64,000 nt of DNA from Actinomyces faecalis (GCF_013184985.2 NZ_CP063418.1:1488001-1552000), one strand, 5' to 3'. Positions 29,091 to 40,186 are shown, numbered from the stretch's first letter. Notes: a model not told the origin generated them from the letters alone. Made by a program: numbers and translations.

Positions 29091-30128
29091 TCAGACCCCC
29101 AGGCGCCGCCGCACCAGGTGACGGCCCTTGCGCGCGGCCGTGAGCACGCGGTAGGCGGCCGGCCGGGCCAGCACGTCCCAGGCGCCGTCGACCTCCGTGG
29201 GGCGCTGGGCGAAGCGCTTCTTGTAGCGGCCCACGGAGTACAGCTCGGGCACCCGCGTGGACTCAGCCCCCATGAGGTCCAGACCATCCTTGCCCTCGGC
29301 CGCCATGGCACACGCCACAGCCCAGTCCAGAGCCTCGGAACCTCTGAAGTCCCGGGACTCGTCTGACGAGGCACCGTAGTAGGCCACAGCCATCGTGCCG
29401 GAGACCGTCACCAGGTCCCAGCAGTGCGCCACCCCCTCCCGGCGCAGAACGAACAGGCGGGCGTGCTCAGGGCCCAGATGGGTCAGCATGTCCCAGTACA
29501 CCTGGCTGGGGTGGGGCCGGAAGCCGTCACGCTCGGCGGTGGCCAGCATGACCTGGTAGACCTGCTCAAACTCCTCACGGCTCAGGCCGGTCTCCTCAGC
29601 GATGGTGCAGCCGGCCTGCCGGGCGACCCGCTCGGCACGGCGCACCCCCTTGCGCCCGGCGGTGGGCATGGCCTGGCTGATCGCCTCAGGGGTACGCGGG
29701 CGCAGGTCGATGACGTAGGTACGGTCATAGGTGATCGTGGACATGAGGTCCCTGGTGTCCGGAGCCTGGAAGCGGGCGTGCATCCGGATGAAGACCACGC
29801 GCCGGTCCCGCCGGCGTACCTCACGCACGAGCAGCGCCCGTAGCTGCGTCTCCCGCTGCGGGCTCTGCTCCTTGAGCCACACCGGCCCGTGCTTGGCCCA
29901 CAGGAAGGGCTGTCCACCCACCTCGTAGCGGTACAGAGCCAGCACGGCGACCGGCTTGCCCTCGATCATGTAAGCGTAACGACCAAAGAGCTCATGCCCT
30001 TGGCTGGCCTCGTAGCGCTCCCAGACCTCACGCTGTTCGATGGGGGCGTGCGTGCAGCCGATGGCGATCCGCATCTGGCGGGCGTCGAGCGCTGCCAGGC
30101 TCCCAGGCTCGATGGGTACAGGCGGCAT
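29091..30128 (-). CDS. FemX-like peptidoglycan aminoacyltransferase
   Basis: This 345-residue protein of the FemABX/GNAT fold adds an amino acid from aminoacyl-tRNA to the peptidoglycan stem in known relatives. Family-like blocks: [29 protein letters not shown] [31 protein letters not shown], and the acceptor region [25 protein letters not shown] at 30128 is preceded by AGGAGAGGAG; a GTG two codons upstream (30134) is an alternative. It is transcribed from its own promoter region. The ATP-grasp gene upstream suggests joint work on the cross-bridge. Confidence 0.78.
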   Translation of the reverse strand: MPPVPIEPGSLAALDARQMRIAIGCTHAPIEQREVWERYEASQGHELFGRYAYMIEGKPVAVLALYRYEVGGQPFLWAKHGPVWLKEQSPQRETQLRALLVREVRRRDRRVVFIRMHARFQAPDTRDLMSTITYDRTYVIDLRPRTPEAISQAMPTAGRKGVRRAERVARQAGCTIAEETGLSREEFEQVYQVMLATAERDGFRPHPSQVYWDMLTHLGPEHARLFVLRREGVAHCWDLVTVSGTMAVAYYGASSDESRDFRGSEALDWAVACAMAAEGKDGLDLMGAESTRVPELYSVGRYKKRFAQRPTEVDGAWDVLARPAAYRVLTAARKGRHLVRRRLGV

Positions 30129-30245
30129 GGACACGGGCTCCTCTCCTAGGGGCCTCAGGAATGATGAGCCCACATTATTGGGGTGCGTGCCTGCGCAGCA
30201 TCCTCCGTCATGATGACTTTTCCAACACGCGCACCCCTGCACTGC

Positions 30246-31487
30246 TCACCGACGGCGCCACAGGGGCTTGGGACGGTAGCGGTGGAACTTGCGGTCGTGG
30301 TTGAGCTTGAGCCCGGTCACCAGCAGGCGACGGCGCACCGAGGTCTCAGCCGGGTCCTGCAGAGGGTCGACGGCGCGCCAGGCCAGTCGCAGCACGCGTG
30401 CCCGCAGCCGCGGGTCGTCGACCTGGTGGAGGATGAGGTGGATCGGCACCAGGCTGTACAGGACCTCGTTGCGTGCCTCTGCACGCGGCCCGGGGCGGGC
30501 GTCAACCAGGTCCCGGATCATCGGGACCATGGGATTGACCCCGGCGGCGGCCATGTAGTAGCTGTTGCGCCCGATGCGAGGGTTGACCTCGAAGAAGACG
30601 GCCTGTCCGTCGCGCGGGTCGACCTTGATGTCGAAGTTCGCGAACCCCCGGTAGCCCGTGCCTGTCAGCAGCGCCTCCACCCCGGACCACAGCTCAGGGT
30701 AGGGCTCGGTGATCATCGCGACCGGGTTGCCGATGAGGGTGGGAGCGTGGTCCTCCAGCAGCACCCGGGCCGAGCCCATCATGGTCACCCGGCCGTCACT
30801 GGCCACGTAGGCCGTCACCGAGCGCATGGCGTCGTCGTCCCCCGGGATACGCTCCTGGATGAGGAAGGTGGACTCGAAGCCGGCACCACGCAGGTCCTGC
30901 CACAGCCGCGCCAGCTGCTCGGGGGTGTCGAGCTCGTAGACCTTGCGCTTGGACGGGAAGCTCACCGTGTCCCAGTACGCCCCGACGGCGGGCTTGCCGA
31001 TCAGGGGGAAGGCGATGTCGATGACGGGATCGCCGTGCACCAGGTCCTCTCCACGCACCACCACCTGGCGGGGAGTACGCAGCCCGTGCTCAGCACAGAC
31101 CCTGGCGAAGGAGACCTTGTCGCTCAGGGAGTCGATCGTCTCCGGGGAGGGGAAGGGGACCACGTAGCGCGGCTCCAGCTCCTCGCGGTGGGAGGACAGG
31201 AAGCTGGCCAGGGAGTCGGTGTTGCCGATGACCACGGCACTGCGTGGTCCACGCCCCTCCACCAGCTCCCGCAGCACGCGGAGCAGCCCGGCCTCGTCCG
31301 CGGTGTCCTGGCCGATGACGTCGATGTAGGACGACAGCGCGATGGCCTCGATGGGACTGGGCGAGACGATCCTGACCCGTTGTCCGGTGGCCTCGTGCAG
31401 CTCGCGCGCCAGCGCGTAGGCACCGATGTCCCCTCCTACGACCACGGGGAGAAGATCAGGCCGGGTACGAGAGCTCTTGAGGGCCAT
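30246..31487 (-). CDS. ATP-grasp carboxylate-amine ligase (paralogue 1)
   Basis: This 413-residue protein has an N-terminal Rossmann-like domain (LLPVVVGGDIGAYALARELHEATG) and an ATP-grasp domain (FPLIGKPAVGAYWDTVSF, QERIPGDDDAMRSVT), with the metal-binding FFEVNPRIGRNSYYM near residue 305. The overall design is that of D-aspartate ligase and related peptidoglycan side-chain ligases. Substrate not determined. The gene at 34063 is a clear paralogue with the same blocks (EVNTRPGRNSYYV). It lies upstream of the FemX-like gene with a 117-nt gap. Confidence 0.8.
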   Translation of the reverse strand: MALKSSRTRPDLLPVVVGGDIGAYALARELHEATGQRVRIVSPSPIEAIALSSYIDVIGQDTADEAGLLRVLRELVEGRGPRSAVVIGNTDSLASFLSSHREELEPRYVVPFPSPETIDSLSDKVSFARVCAEHGLRTPRQVVVRGEDLVHGDPVIDIAFPLIGKPAVGAYWDTVSFPSKRKVYELDTPEQLARLWQDLRGAGFESTFLIQERIPGDDDAMRSVTAYVASDGRVTMMGSARVLLEDHAPTLIGNPVAMITEPYPELWSGVEALLTGTGYRGFANFDIKVDPRDGQAVFFEVNPRIGRNSYYMAAAGVNPMVPMIRDLVDARPGPRAEARNEVLYSLVPIHLILHQVDDPRLRARVLRLAWRAVDPLQDPAETSVRRRLLVTGLKLNHDRKFHRYRPKPLWRRR

Positions 31488-31529
31488 GTGTCCTCTCCTG
31501 ACGCGGCGACGGTGCTCCTGGAAGAACGA

Positions 31530-31553
31530 AGCCCCGGATGCAGGTCCGGGGCT
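31530..31553 (-). terminator. Terminator of the tRNA pair
   Basis: There is a 9-bp stem AGCCCCGGA/TCCGGGGCT with a 6-nt loop. On the minus strand it is followed by TCGTTCTTCC, a weak T-rich tract. It lies 8 nt after the tRNA-Val end and before the ATP-grasp gene. Confidence 0.75.
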
Positions 31554-31560
31554 CTGTCGG

Positions 31561-31635
31561 TGGTGGGCGATACTGGGATCGAACCAGTGACCTCTTCCGT
31601 GTCAGGGAAGCGCGCTCCCGCTGCGCCAATCGCCC
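31561..31635 (-). tRNA. tRNA-Val(GAC)
   Basis: The acceptor stem is GGGCGAT/ATCGCCC. The anticodon arm CTTCC-CTGACAC-GGAAG gives anticodon GAC (Val). The T arm has GGTTCGATCC. The discriminator is A and a CCA end is encoded in the genome (ACCA at 31561-31564 in reverse). It begins one base after tRNA-Gly. Confidence 0.95.
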
Positions 31636-31636
31636 G

Positions 31637-31709
31637 AGCGGATGACGGGACTCGAACCCGCGACCCTCACCTTGGCAAGGTGATGCTCTACCAACTGAGC
31701 CACATCCGC
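31637..31709 (-). tRNA. tRNA-Gly(GCC)
   Basis: The acceptor stem is GCGGATG paired with CATCCGC. The anticodon arm TCACC-TTGCCAA-GGTGA gives GCC (Gly). The T arm has GGGTTCGAACCC. The discriminator is T and no CCA is encoded, unlike the adjacent tRNA-Val. It is the first gene of the pair. Confidence 0.95.
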
Positions 31710-31735
31710 GTGACACCCTTCCAGGTGCGGAGAAA

Positions 31736-31765
31736 AAGTTAGCAGGTCTCCACCCGGCCCACCAA
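31736..31765 (-). promoter_or_regulatory. Promoter of the tRNA-Gly/tRNA-Val unit
   Basis: On the minus strand: -35 TTGGTG (31760-31765), an 18-nt spacer, then -10 TAACTT (31736-31741). Transcription would begin about 20 nt before tRNA-Gly. Confidence 0.55.
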
Positions 31766-31839
31766 ATCCCATGAGTGTGACTCCTCACCTATCCACGTGG
31801 TCCGCTGCACACCCTGCTAGTCCGTGGCAGGCTTGCCCC

Positions 31840-34050
<2,211 letters not shown>

Positions 34051-34062
34051 GCCCGAGGGCGG

Positions 34063-35319
34063 TCAGAACTTGGTACGCATGTTCTCGAAGTTCACCCGGG
34101 CCCAGAACCGCTGGGCCAGCCGGTCCTGCCGGTTGAGCAGGGGGTTGGCCCAGGTGCCCTGGTCGAGGAAGGGCCTGAGCCTGGCCCGCAGTGCCGGGTC
34201 GCCGGCCTCACGCACGGCGAGAGCGGGCGGGACCATGGAGAAGAGGAAGGGACGTCCGGCCTCACGCTCGGCGTCGGTCAGTGAGGTGGCCACGTCCAGC
34301 CCGTGCACGTAGTGGTCGACGACGGGCTTGACGAAGGGGCAGCCGGCCAGGGTCACGTAGTAGGAGTTGCGTCCGGGGCGGGTGTTGACCTCCAGGAAGT
34401 GGGGGTTGCCCTCGGCGTCGTCCATGACGTCGAAGTTGGCGTAGCCAACGTAGCCGGTCTCGCGGACGAGTCGGCGCGCGTGGTCGAGCAGGTCCTGGCG
34501 GCGGCGGTCGCCCAGGATGACCAGGGGGTTGCCCACGCCCGTCGCCGAGCGGTCCTGGACGACGACGTCGCCCGACACCGCCATGCGGACCTCGCCGTGG
34601 GCATCAGCGAAGACCGTCAGGGTGTGGAGCGAGGTGTCCGCCGTCGAGAGGACCTCCTGGACGATGAGGCTGTGGTGGTAGCCCGAGGCCTCCACCTGGG
34701 CGGCGACTCGCGCCAGCTCGGCGTAGGAGGCGAGGGTGTAGACCTTGTGCTTGTCCTCGATCTCGGCGTAGTGCCAGTCAGCGGAGTTCGAGGGCTTGAC
34801 GACCAGGGGAAAGTCGGCGTCCCTGAGGTCCTCGACCTTGCCGAGCACCTCCAGGCCGGAGTCCCTGACCTCCTGGGCCACCTCGCCGAAGGGCAGCACC
34901 CAGGTGCGAGGGTAGGGCACTCCCAGGCGCTGGCACAGGGCGTAGAAACGGTCCTTCTGGGTCAGGCGGTCCAGCAGGGCGAAGTCGATGACCGGGACGG
35001 CGTATCCCCAGGACTCCAGCTCCGTACGGTTCCTGGACAGCGTGCGCGCGTGCCAGTCGCTGGCACCGCAGAGCACCAGCGGCCTCACCCCGTCCGGGGT
35101 CCGGTCAGCCTGGCGGTGCAGCGTGGCCAGCAGGGTCTCCTCCTTGTCCAGCCCCTCGACGACCCTGTAGTCGGTAAAGCGGCTGGCAGAGGTGTACCGG
35201 ATGTCCGCAGAGGCCAGGACCATGGAGGTGATGCCGTAGACCTCGTGGAACTGCCTGGCGTAGGAGTAGCCGAGAGTATCTGCTCCGAGAAGCACAGGGA
35301 GAAGCTGCTGCACCATCAT
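34063..35319 (-). CDS. ATP-grasp carboxylate-amine ligase (paralogue 2)
   Basis: This 418-residue protein shares the layout of the gene at 30246. The N-terminal domain is QLLPVLLGADTLGYSYARQFHEVYG. The ATP-grasp has FPLVVKPSNSADWHYAEIEDKHKVY and IVQEVLSTADTSLHTLTV, with the metal site FLEVNTRPGRNSYYV. The C-terminus is RFWARVNFENMRTKF, compared with the basic tail of paralogue 1. Likely a peptide- or amino-acid-ligating enzyme of cell-wall type; the substrate is unknown. It converges with glgX (12-nt gap). Confidence 0.78.
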   Translation of the reverse strand: MMVQQLLPVLLGADTLGYSYARQFHEVYGITSMVLASADIRYTSASRFTDYRVVEGLDKEETLLATLHRQADRTPDGVRPLVLCGASDWHARTLSRNRTELESWGYAVPVIDFALLDRLTQKDRFYALCQRLGVPYPRTWVLPFGEVAQEVRDSGLEVLGKVEDLRDADFPLVVKPSNSADWHYAEIEDKHKVYTLASYAELARVAAQVEASGYHHSLIVQEVLSTADTSLHTLTVFADAHGEVRMAVSGDVVVQDRSATGVGNPLVILGDRRRQDLLDHARRLVRETGYVGYANFDVMDDAEGNPHFLEVNTRPGRNSYYVTLAGCPFVKPVVDHYVHGLDVATSLTDAEREAGRPFLFSMVPPALAVREAGDPALRARLRPFLDQGTWANPLLNRQDRLAQRFWARVNFENMRTKF

Positions 35320-35444
35320 CCGATCGTTGGCCTCACACGTCAGTGACAGCGCCTGCCTGCCACTGGCGCCCCACTGTAGCCCATGACGCTATCGGCCCCC
35401 TGTCACAGCGGCGTGGGATCCCCGTGGTCCTCGTAGTACGCCGC

Positions 35445-35450
35445 TAGCCT
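35445..35450 (+). promoter_or_regulatory. -10 element of leaderless DUF3000 gene
   Basis: TAGCCT is followed by 6 nt and then the GTG start at 35457, with no ribosome site between. This indicates a leaderless mRNA. No convincing -35 box. Confidence 0.5.
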
Positions 35451-35456
35451 GGGCCG

Positions 35457-36068
35457 GTGACCCCTCCGCCAGCTACCAGCGTCTGTCCACCGCTCGACGC
35501 CTCCACAGAGCAGGAGGCCATCCCCGAACGCTTCGAGCAGGCGCTGCTGTCCCTGCGCCACGCGCCGCGTGCGCGTGGGCTCATCCTGGACGAGGTCCCG
35601 GCTCCCCGTCGCATGGCCCCCTACGCCGCGGCCCTGACGGCGGAGACCACGCTGACTCTCGACGGAGCCCCGGAGGCCTCCGGTCGTTTCGTGGTCCTGC
35701 ACGACCCCGCGGGCCAGGAGGCGTGGGACGGCGACTTCCGCCTGGTGGTCATGGCACGAGCCCGTCTGGACGACGAGGTCGGTACCGATCCCCTGCTGGG
35801 GTCAGCGGTGTGGTCCTGGCTGGCGGACGCCCTGGACTCCGCCGGCGCGGGCCACCGCGCCCTGGTCGGGACAGTGACCCGGGTCCTGTCCGAGACCTTC
35901 GGGGGCCTCACACTCACCGACGCCTGCGCCCACGCCGAGATCCGCGCCTCGTGGTCGCCCACCACCCCTGACCTCGGCCCGCACCTGCAGGCCTGGTACG
36001 AGCTGATCCACCTGGCCGCTGGTCACGAGCCTGAGCTGGCGACCTCGTTGCACGTCGCAGGCAGGTGA
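35457..36068 (+). CDS. DUF3000 domain-containing protein
   Basis: This 203-residue protein matches the actinobacterial DUF3000 layout: an N-terminal FEQALLSLRHAPRARGLILDEVPAPRRMAPYAAAL, a central GRFVVLHDPAGQEAWDGDFRLV, and GSAVWSWLADALDSAGA. The function is unknown. The family is nearly always next to an RNase D/HRDC gene, as it is here, with only 4 nt between them. The GTG start fits the leaderless -10 upstream. Confidence 0.85.
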   Translation: MTPPPATSVCPPLDASTEQEAIPERFEQALLSLRHAPRARGLILDEVPAPRRMAPYAAALTAETTLTLDGAPEASGRFVVLHDPAGQEAWDGDFRLVVMARARLDDEVGTDPLLGSAVWSWLADALDSAGAGHRALVGTVTRVLSETFGGLTLTDACAHAEIRASWSPTTPDLGPHLQAWYELIHLAAGHEPELATSLHVAGR

Positions 36069-36072
36069 GCCG

Positions 36073-37359
36073 GTGCCCATGTCCCAGCCACGTCCGGTAG
36101 CCGTGCCAGGAACGACAGGCTCCCCCGTCCCCGCGTCCCAGGTCGTGGACTACACCCGTCCGAGCCAGGGGCTGCCGCCTGTCACCGACTCCCCTGCGGC
36201 CCTGGCTCAGGCCGCCGCCGCGCTGGCCGCGGGACACGGGCCGGTCGCCGTCGACGCTGAGCGAGCCTCAGGCTTCCGCTACGGGCAGGACGCCTACCTC
36301 GTCCAGCTACGGCGTGAGGGGGCCGGCACCTTCCTGATCGACCCCGTCACCGCCGGTGACATGAGCGTCCTGGCGCGTGCCCTGGAGGGTCCGGAGTGGA
36401 TCCTCCACGCGGCGGACCAGGACCTGCCGTGCCTGGATGAGCTGGGACTCGTGCCAGCCTCGCTGTTCGACACCGAGCTCGCTGCCCGGCTTCTGGGACG
36501 CGCCCGGGTTGGTCTGGGCGCCGTCGTCGAGGAGACCCTCGGACTGCGTCTGGCCAAGGACCACGCCGCGGCCGACTGGTCCACCCGCCCCCTTCCTGAG
36601 ACCTGGCTGGTCTACGCCGCGCTCGACGTCGAGCTGCTGGCCGACCTGCGACAGGCACTGAGCGTCGAGCTGGAGGAGGCGGGCAGGGCCGAGTGGGCCC
36701 GGCAGGAGTTTGAGCACGTCCGTACCAGGCCGCTGCGCCCGGCCAAGACCGACCCGTGGCGCAAGACGCCGAGAGCCGGACGCGCCGTGAGGTCCGCCAG
36801 GTCGCTGGCGGTGCTGCGCGAGGTGTGGACCGCTCGGGAGGAGCTGGCCCGCGAGCTCGATCGCACCCCGTCCAAGGTCCTGCCGCACAGCGCCGTCGTC
36901 GCAGCGGCCGTGGCTCGCCCTACCTCCCGGCGCAAGCTCGCCGCCCTCAAGGAGTTCTCCTCGCGTCAGGCCCGTCTCAACCAGGAGGTGTGGTGGAGGG
37001 CCGTCGAGCGTGCGCTGTCACTTCCCGACGACGAGCTGCCACCGATGCACGCGCCCCTGGCTCCTGGTGAGCTGCCCCAGCCGCGGTCCTGGAGCCGCCA
37101 CCACGCAGAGGCGGCTGTGGCGCTGGAGGAGGTGCGCCACGCCGTGCGACAGCGCGCCGAGCAGCTGCGCGTGCCCCAGGAGCTGTTGCTGGCCCCCGAC
37201 ACCCAGCGTCACCTCGCCTGGGAGATCGGTGAGGAAGAGGCGGTGGGCGAGGTCCCTGACGTCTCGGTCCTCGCCGTCGCCCGGCGTCTGGAGGCGCTGG
37301 GCGCGAGGCCGTGGCAGGTCGAGCAGACCGCGCCTCAGCTGTCCGACGCGCTGGCCTGA
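36073..37359 (+). CDS. rnd: Ribonuclease D-like 3'-5' exonuclease with HRDC domain
   Basis: This 428-residue protein has a DEDD exonuclease domain: GPVAVDAERASGFRYGQDAYLVQL (Asp and Glu), WILHAADQDLPCLDELG, and a last motif near TWLVYAALDVELLADL. It has an HRDC domain near residues 250-330 and a C-terminal helical part. RNase D trims the 3' ends of stable RNAs. GTG at 36073 and ATG at 36079 are both possible starts. It is co-transcribed with the DUF3000 gene. Confidence 0.88.
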   Translation: MPMSQPRPVAVPGTTGSPVPASQVVDYTRPSQGLPPVTDSPAALAQAAAALAAGHGPVAVDAERASGFRYGQDAYLVQLRREGAGTFLIDPVTAGDMSVLARALEGPEWILHAADQDLPCLDELGLVPASLFDTELAARLLGRARVGLGAVVEETLGLRLAKDHAAADWSTRPLPETWLVYAALDVELLADLRQALSVELEEAGRAEWARQEFEHVRTRPLRPAKTDPWRKTPRAGRAVRSARSLAVLREVWTAREELARELDRTPSKVLPHSAVVAAAVARPTSRRKLAALKEFSSRQARLNQEVWWRAVERALSLPDDELPPMHAPLAPGELPQPRSWSRHHAEAAVALEEVRHAVRQRAEQLRVPQELLLAPDTQRHLAWEIGEEEAVGEVPDVSVLAVARRLEALGARPWQVEQTAPQLSDALA

Positions 37360-37396
37360 CCCCGGGGACGGCCTCAGGCCCCCTCCAGGCCTGGCG

Positions 37397-37546
37397 GCGT
37401 GCTTCCCCAGCGTGGCGGCGTGCTCTCATCAGGCCGGGGCGTGTCCCCATGGTGGGGGCGTGTCCAGGAACGTCGACAGGCACGCTTCGACGAGACAAGT
37501 ACGCCCTGAAGGAGCAAGAGCACGCCGCCACGCTGGGGAAGCACGC
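37397..37546. repeat. Perfect 30-bp inverted repeat enclosing GGGCGTG-type palindromes (cluster R1)
   Basis: The arms 37397-37426 (GCGTGCTTCCCCAGCGTGGC...) and 37517-37546 are exact reverse complements over 30 bp, 90 bp apart. Between them, GGGCGTGTCC occurs twice (37437, 37456) and a 30-nt unit at 37456-37485 with core AGGAACGTCGAC ends in GCACGC. These account for most of the 324-base gap without a gene between 37360 and 37683. A related cluster lies on the other side of the next gene. Confidence 0.85.
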
Positions 37547-37683
37547 ACTGTGGCAGGCTTGCCCGGGCTCCACAGACTGCCCCCATGACACCTCTGTCCA
37601 CAGACCTCGTCGGAGCGGTATGGACCGCTGGGCACACACAGTGCATCGTGCTCGTGCCAGGAGTCACCAACGAGGCGAGAACG

Positions 37684-38745
37684 ATGTCCATCAGCGAGTT
37701 AACATCTCCACTACCGACTGTGCTGACCCCCGCGAGCTGGCTGGGGCGGCCTCCCGCGCACTCGGTACGCGTAGCCAGGGGAAGCTACCTCCTGCCCACG
37801 GCAGGACCGCCGACATGGCGGCAGCTCCGCGAGGTCTCACTCGCACGCCTCATCGCCGTGGTCCACGCCTACCCCTCGATCCTGGCGCTCTCACACGAGT
37901 CAGCCGCGATGCTGCACGGCGGCACCCTGGCCTCACAAGAACCAGACGTCCATGCCGTCCAACGCACGCACCAGCACCACAGCACGCTGGACCTACCGCG
38001 GGTTCTCGTCGGAGCGAGCCTCGTGACCGCACTGCCTGCCGCCGGCAGCCGAGCTCAGCCTGGCGCTCGGTCCGGGCGCCAGGTCCGCCTACGCAGGCAC
38101 GTGAGGAGCGGTACCGATCTTGGTGAGATCACAACGATTCACGGCCTCCCGGTCACCAGCATTCGCACGACCCTCATCGACTGCCTGACCGACCTTGACC
38201 CCCACGACTCGCTGGTGATCGGCGACTCGCTCGCACGCATCATGGTGGACGCTGATCGATTCCTGCCCGAGCAGGCCCGCGAACGATGGGAGACCGTACG
38301 CGCCGAGCTGGGCGAGCAGATCAAGAAGCTCCGTCGTCGCAGGGGCAGGCAACGAGCCCTGCGCGTCCTTCGTCTGCTGGACCCGCTGTCCGAGTCCTGG
38401 GGCGAGAGCAGGTTGCGTTTCATCCTGCTGGCGGCCGGTGCCCCTGAGCCTATCGCACAGACCCGCGTCGACGCCGGAGGCTGCCAGTACTTCATCGATC
38501 TCGTGATACCCGGCCTCCGGCTTGCGATCGAGTTTGACGGCAGAGGCAAGTACACCGGCCCCGACACCGTCTACGAGGAGAAGAAACGTCAGGACGCCTT
38601 GATACGCCAGGGCTGGGACATCATGCGAGTGCGCACCGAGGACCTGCGCGACCCCCAGAGGATCGTGGAGGAGGTCATGCGCCGGGTGCCGCGGGGGCAC
38701 TACCTTGCTCTCAGACCTCGTCCCTGGTTGGGCACGATCTCGTGA
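37684..38745 (+). CDS. AbiEi-type protein with C-terminal DUF559 nuclease-like domain
   Basis: This 353-residue protein has an N-terminal AbiEi-like part (ILALSHESAAMLHGGTL; GLPVTSIRTTLIDCLTDL). Its C-terminal DUF559 domain of the Vsr/restriction-endonuclease-like fold shows FIDLVIPGLRLAIEFDGRGKY and then RQDALIRQGWDIMRVRTEDL. DxnExK-like residues are visible (ID...EFDGRGK). Such fused proteins are scattered in Actinobacteria, usually without a clear toxin partner; none is seen here. ATG at 37684 is chosen because of GAGGCGAG upstream; an earlier in-frame ATG at 37585 is possible. It is flanked by related repeats, and GC is lower than its neighbours by eye. Confidence 0.7.
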   Translation: MSISELTSPLPTVLTPASWLGRPPAHSVRVARGSYLLPTAGPPTWRQLREVSLARLIAVVHAYPSILALSHESAAMLHGGTLASQEPDVHAVQRTHQHHSTLDLPRVLVGASLVTALPAAGSRAQPGARSGRQVRLRRHVRSGTDLGEITTIHGLPVTSIRTTLIDCLTDLDPHDSLVIGDSLARIMVDADRFLPEQARERWETVRAELGEQIKKLRRRRGRQRALRVLRLLDPLSESWGESRLRFILLAAGAPEPIAQTRVDAGGCQYFIDLVIPGLRLAIEFDGRGKYTGPDTVYEEKKRQDALIRQGWDIMRVRTEDLRDPQRIVEEVMRRVPRGHYLALRPRPWLGTIS

Positions 38746-38796
38746 GGCAGGTTCATCCCGGACGCCGAGGTGAAGGGATGACTCGCGTGCTGGTCG

Positions 38797-38961
38797 GGGC
38801 GTGCTCAGGAAACATCGCAGCGTGCCTGAAGTCCATTGGGGCGTAGGCGAGATTTCAGGGCGTGCGTAGGAACGTCGACGCGCACGCCGCCATATTGAAT
38901 CCACGCCCCGGCGTCAAGGAAGCACGCCGCCACCCGAGCAGAAGCCGCCACCCGAGCAGAA
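38797..38961. repeat. Palindromic repeat cluster R2 with an 18-bp tandem repeat
   Basis: Two further copies of the 30-nt unit of R1 occur at 38797-38826 (degenerate) and 38858-38887 (25 of 30 bases as in R1). The latter can fold with an 8-bp stem GGCGTGCG/CGCACGCC. Then an exact tandem duplication of 18 bp occurs at 38926-38943 and 38944-38961. The word GCACGCCGCCAC is shared with the right arm of R1. The cluster fills much of the 286-base gap before pflA. Confidence 0.8.
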
Positions 38962-39031
38962 CGCGCCGAGCCTGCGTACGGACGGTGCCCTGGCCAGCAC
39001 ACGAGCACCGCCCTGGTCAGTGCGCAGCGGC

Positions 39032-39916
39032 TCAGTGCACCGTGAAGCCGTGGGAGCGGAAGATCTCGCGAGTAGACTCCACCAGCTCGGGGCTGGGTGG
39101 GGTGACGTCGCGCAGGGTGTAGGTCAGCCCCAGCGCGTCCCACTTGTCTGTCCCCATCTGGTGGAAAGGCAGGACCTCGACTCGGGAGACGACGTTCTTC
39201 CACCGGTCGATGATCTGGGCCACCTTCTCGATGTTCTCGGGGTCGTCCGTCAGCCCCGGCACGAGCACGAAACGCGCCCAGATCTCGATCCCCTTGGCTG
39301 CCAGGCGGTCCCCGAAGGCGATCGTGGGGGCCAGGAGGCGTCCGGTGACCTTCTTGTAGGTCTCCTCGTCACCGCTCTTGACGTCCAGCAGGACCAGGTC
39401 GATGTTGTCGAGCATCTCGTCGCTCGCGTTGGCGCCCAGGAACCCTGAGGTGTCGATGCAGGTGTGGATGCCCATCTTCTTGGCACCCTCCAGCAGCCGC
39501 CCGGCGAAGGCCGGCTGCATGAGCACCTCGCCTCCCGACAGCGTGATCCCACCCTTGGAGGCACGGAACACACCGCGGTAACGCCTCATGCGTCGCAGCA
39601 GCTCCTCAGCCTCGACCGGCTCGCCGTCCTTCATGAGGAAGGTGTCCGGGTTGTGGCAGTACTGGCAGCGCAGCGGGCAGCCGTTGAGGAACACGGTCAT
39701 CCGCGTGCCCGGACCGTCCACGGCCGTGACCAGCTCCCAGGAGTGGATCGAGCCGAGCGATCCGTCACGCATCCGTGCCAGGCGGTCCGAGCGCTCGATG
39801 TCGCTCAGCTCCTCGAGTCCTCCGATGCCCGCCCCGCGCAAGCGGGCGGCCGGGGCCAGGAAGTCCTGGTCCCGGCCGCCCGATGCCACGGAGGCGGAAG
39901 TGTCAGTGGTGGTCAT
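39032..39916 (-). CDS. pflA: Pyruvate formate-lyase activating enzyme
   Basis: This 294-residue radical SAM enzyme abstracts hydrogen from the glycyl residue of pyruvate formate-lyase. The [4Fe-4S] motif is GCPLRCQYCHNPD (CxxxCxxC) near residue 80-88. It also has ITLSGGEVLMQ, IDTSGFLG and LLDVKSGDEETYKKVTG. The N-terminal 45 residues before ELVTAVDGPGTR are longer than in E. coli PflA. It is third in the operon, 24 nt after the small glycyl-radical gene. Here its target glycine is on that small protein. Confidence 0.95.
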   Translation of the reverse strand: MTTTDTSASVASGGRDQDFLAPAARLRGAGIGGLEELSDIERSDRLARMRDGSLGSIHSWELVTAVDGPGTRMTVFLNGCPLRCQYCHNPDTFLMKDGEPVEAEELLRRMRRYRGVFRASKGGITLSGGEVLMQPAFAGRLLEGAKKMGIHTCIDTSGFLGANASDEMLDNIDLVLLDVKSGDEETYKKVTGRLLAPTIAFGDRLAAKGIEIWARFVLVPGLTDDPENIEKVAQIIDRWKNVVSRVEVLPFHQMGTDKWDALGLTYTLRDVTPPSPELVESTREIFRSHGFTVH

Positions 39917-39940
39917 CTGACTCCTTCGCCCGGTACTGGC

Positions 39941-40186
39941 TCAGGCACCAGCGTGGAAGGTGCGGTTGAGGACGTCAAGCTGCTGCTCACGGGTGAGCTT
40001 GACGAAGTTGACGGCGTAGCCGGACACGCGAACGGTGAGGTTCGGGTAGTTCTCCGGGTGCTCCATCGCGTCCTCGAGAGTGTTGCGGTCCAGGACGTTG
40101 ATGTTGGCGTGGTACAGGCCCTTGACGCCGCCGTTGTCCTCGCGCTGAGCCTTCATCGAGGCAAGGCGCTCTTCGTACGTGGCCAT
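39941..40186 (-). CDS. grcA: Stand-alone glycyl-radical domain (GrcA-like), partner of the split PFL
   Basis: This 81-residue protein equals the C-terminal end of ordinary pyruvate formate-lyases. [20 protein letters not shown] and [20 protein letters not shown] match the E. coli PflB tail, and Gly56 in RVSGYAV is the radical site. It has a different 22-residue N-terminus and lacks the long N-terminal part of E. coli GrcA (YfiD). It has its own ATG and ribosome site (GAAAGGGG). It lies between the PFL core gene, which lacks this domain, and pflA. In E. coli GrcA is only a repair factor; here it appears to be the normal radical donor. Confidence 0.9.
   Translation of the reverse strand: MATYEERLASMKAQREDNGGVKGLYHANINVLDRNTLEDAMEHPENYPNLTVRVSGYAVNFVKLTREQQLDVLNRTFHAGA

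Noticed and set aside
31561..31709. tRNA genes as attachment site of an integrated element
   Set aside because: No integrase, no direct repeat of a tRNA end, and core genes lie on both sides.
37684..38745. Complete type IV toxin-antitoxin pair
   Set aside because: No AbiEii-type nucleotidyltransferase gene lies next to this gene or the one at 8691.
37397..38961. Possible CRISPR array
   Set aside because: Repeats are unequal, palindromic and not regularly spaced; no cas gene is present.
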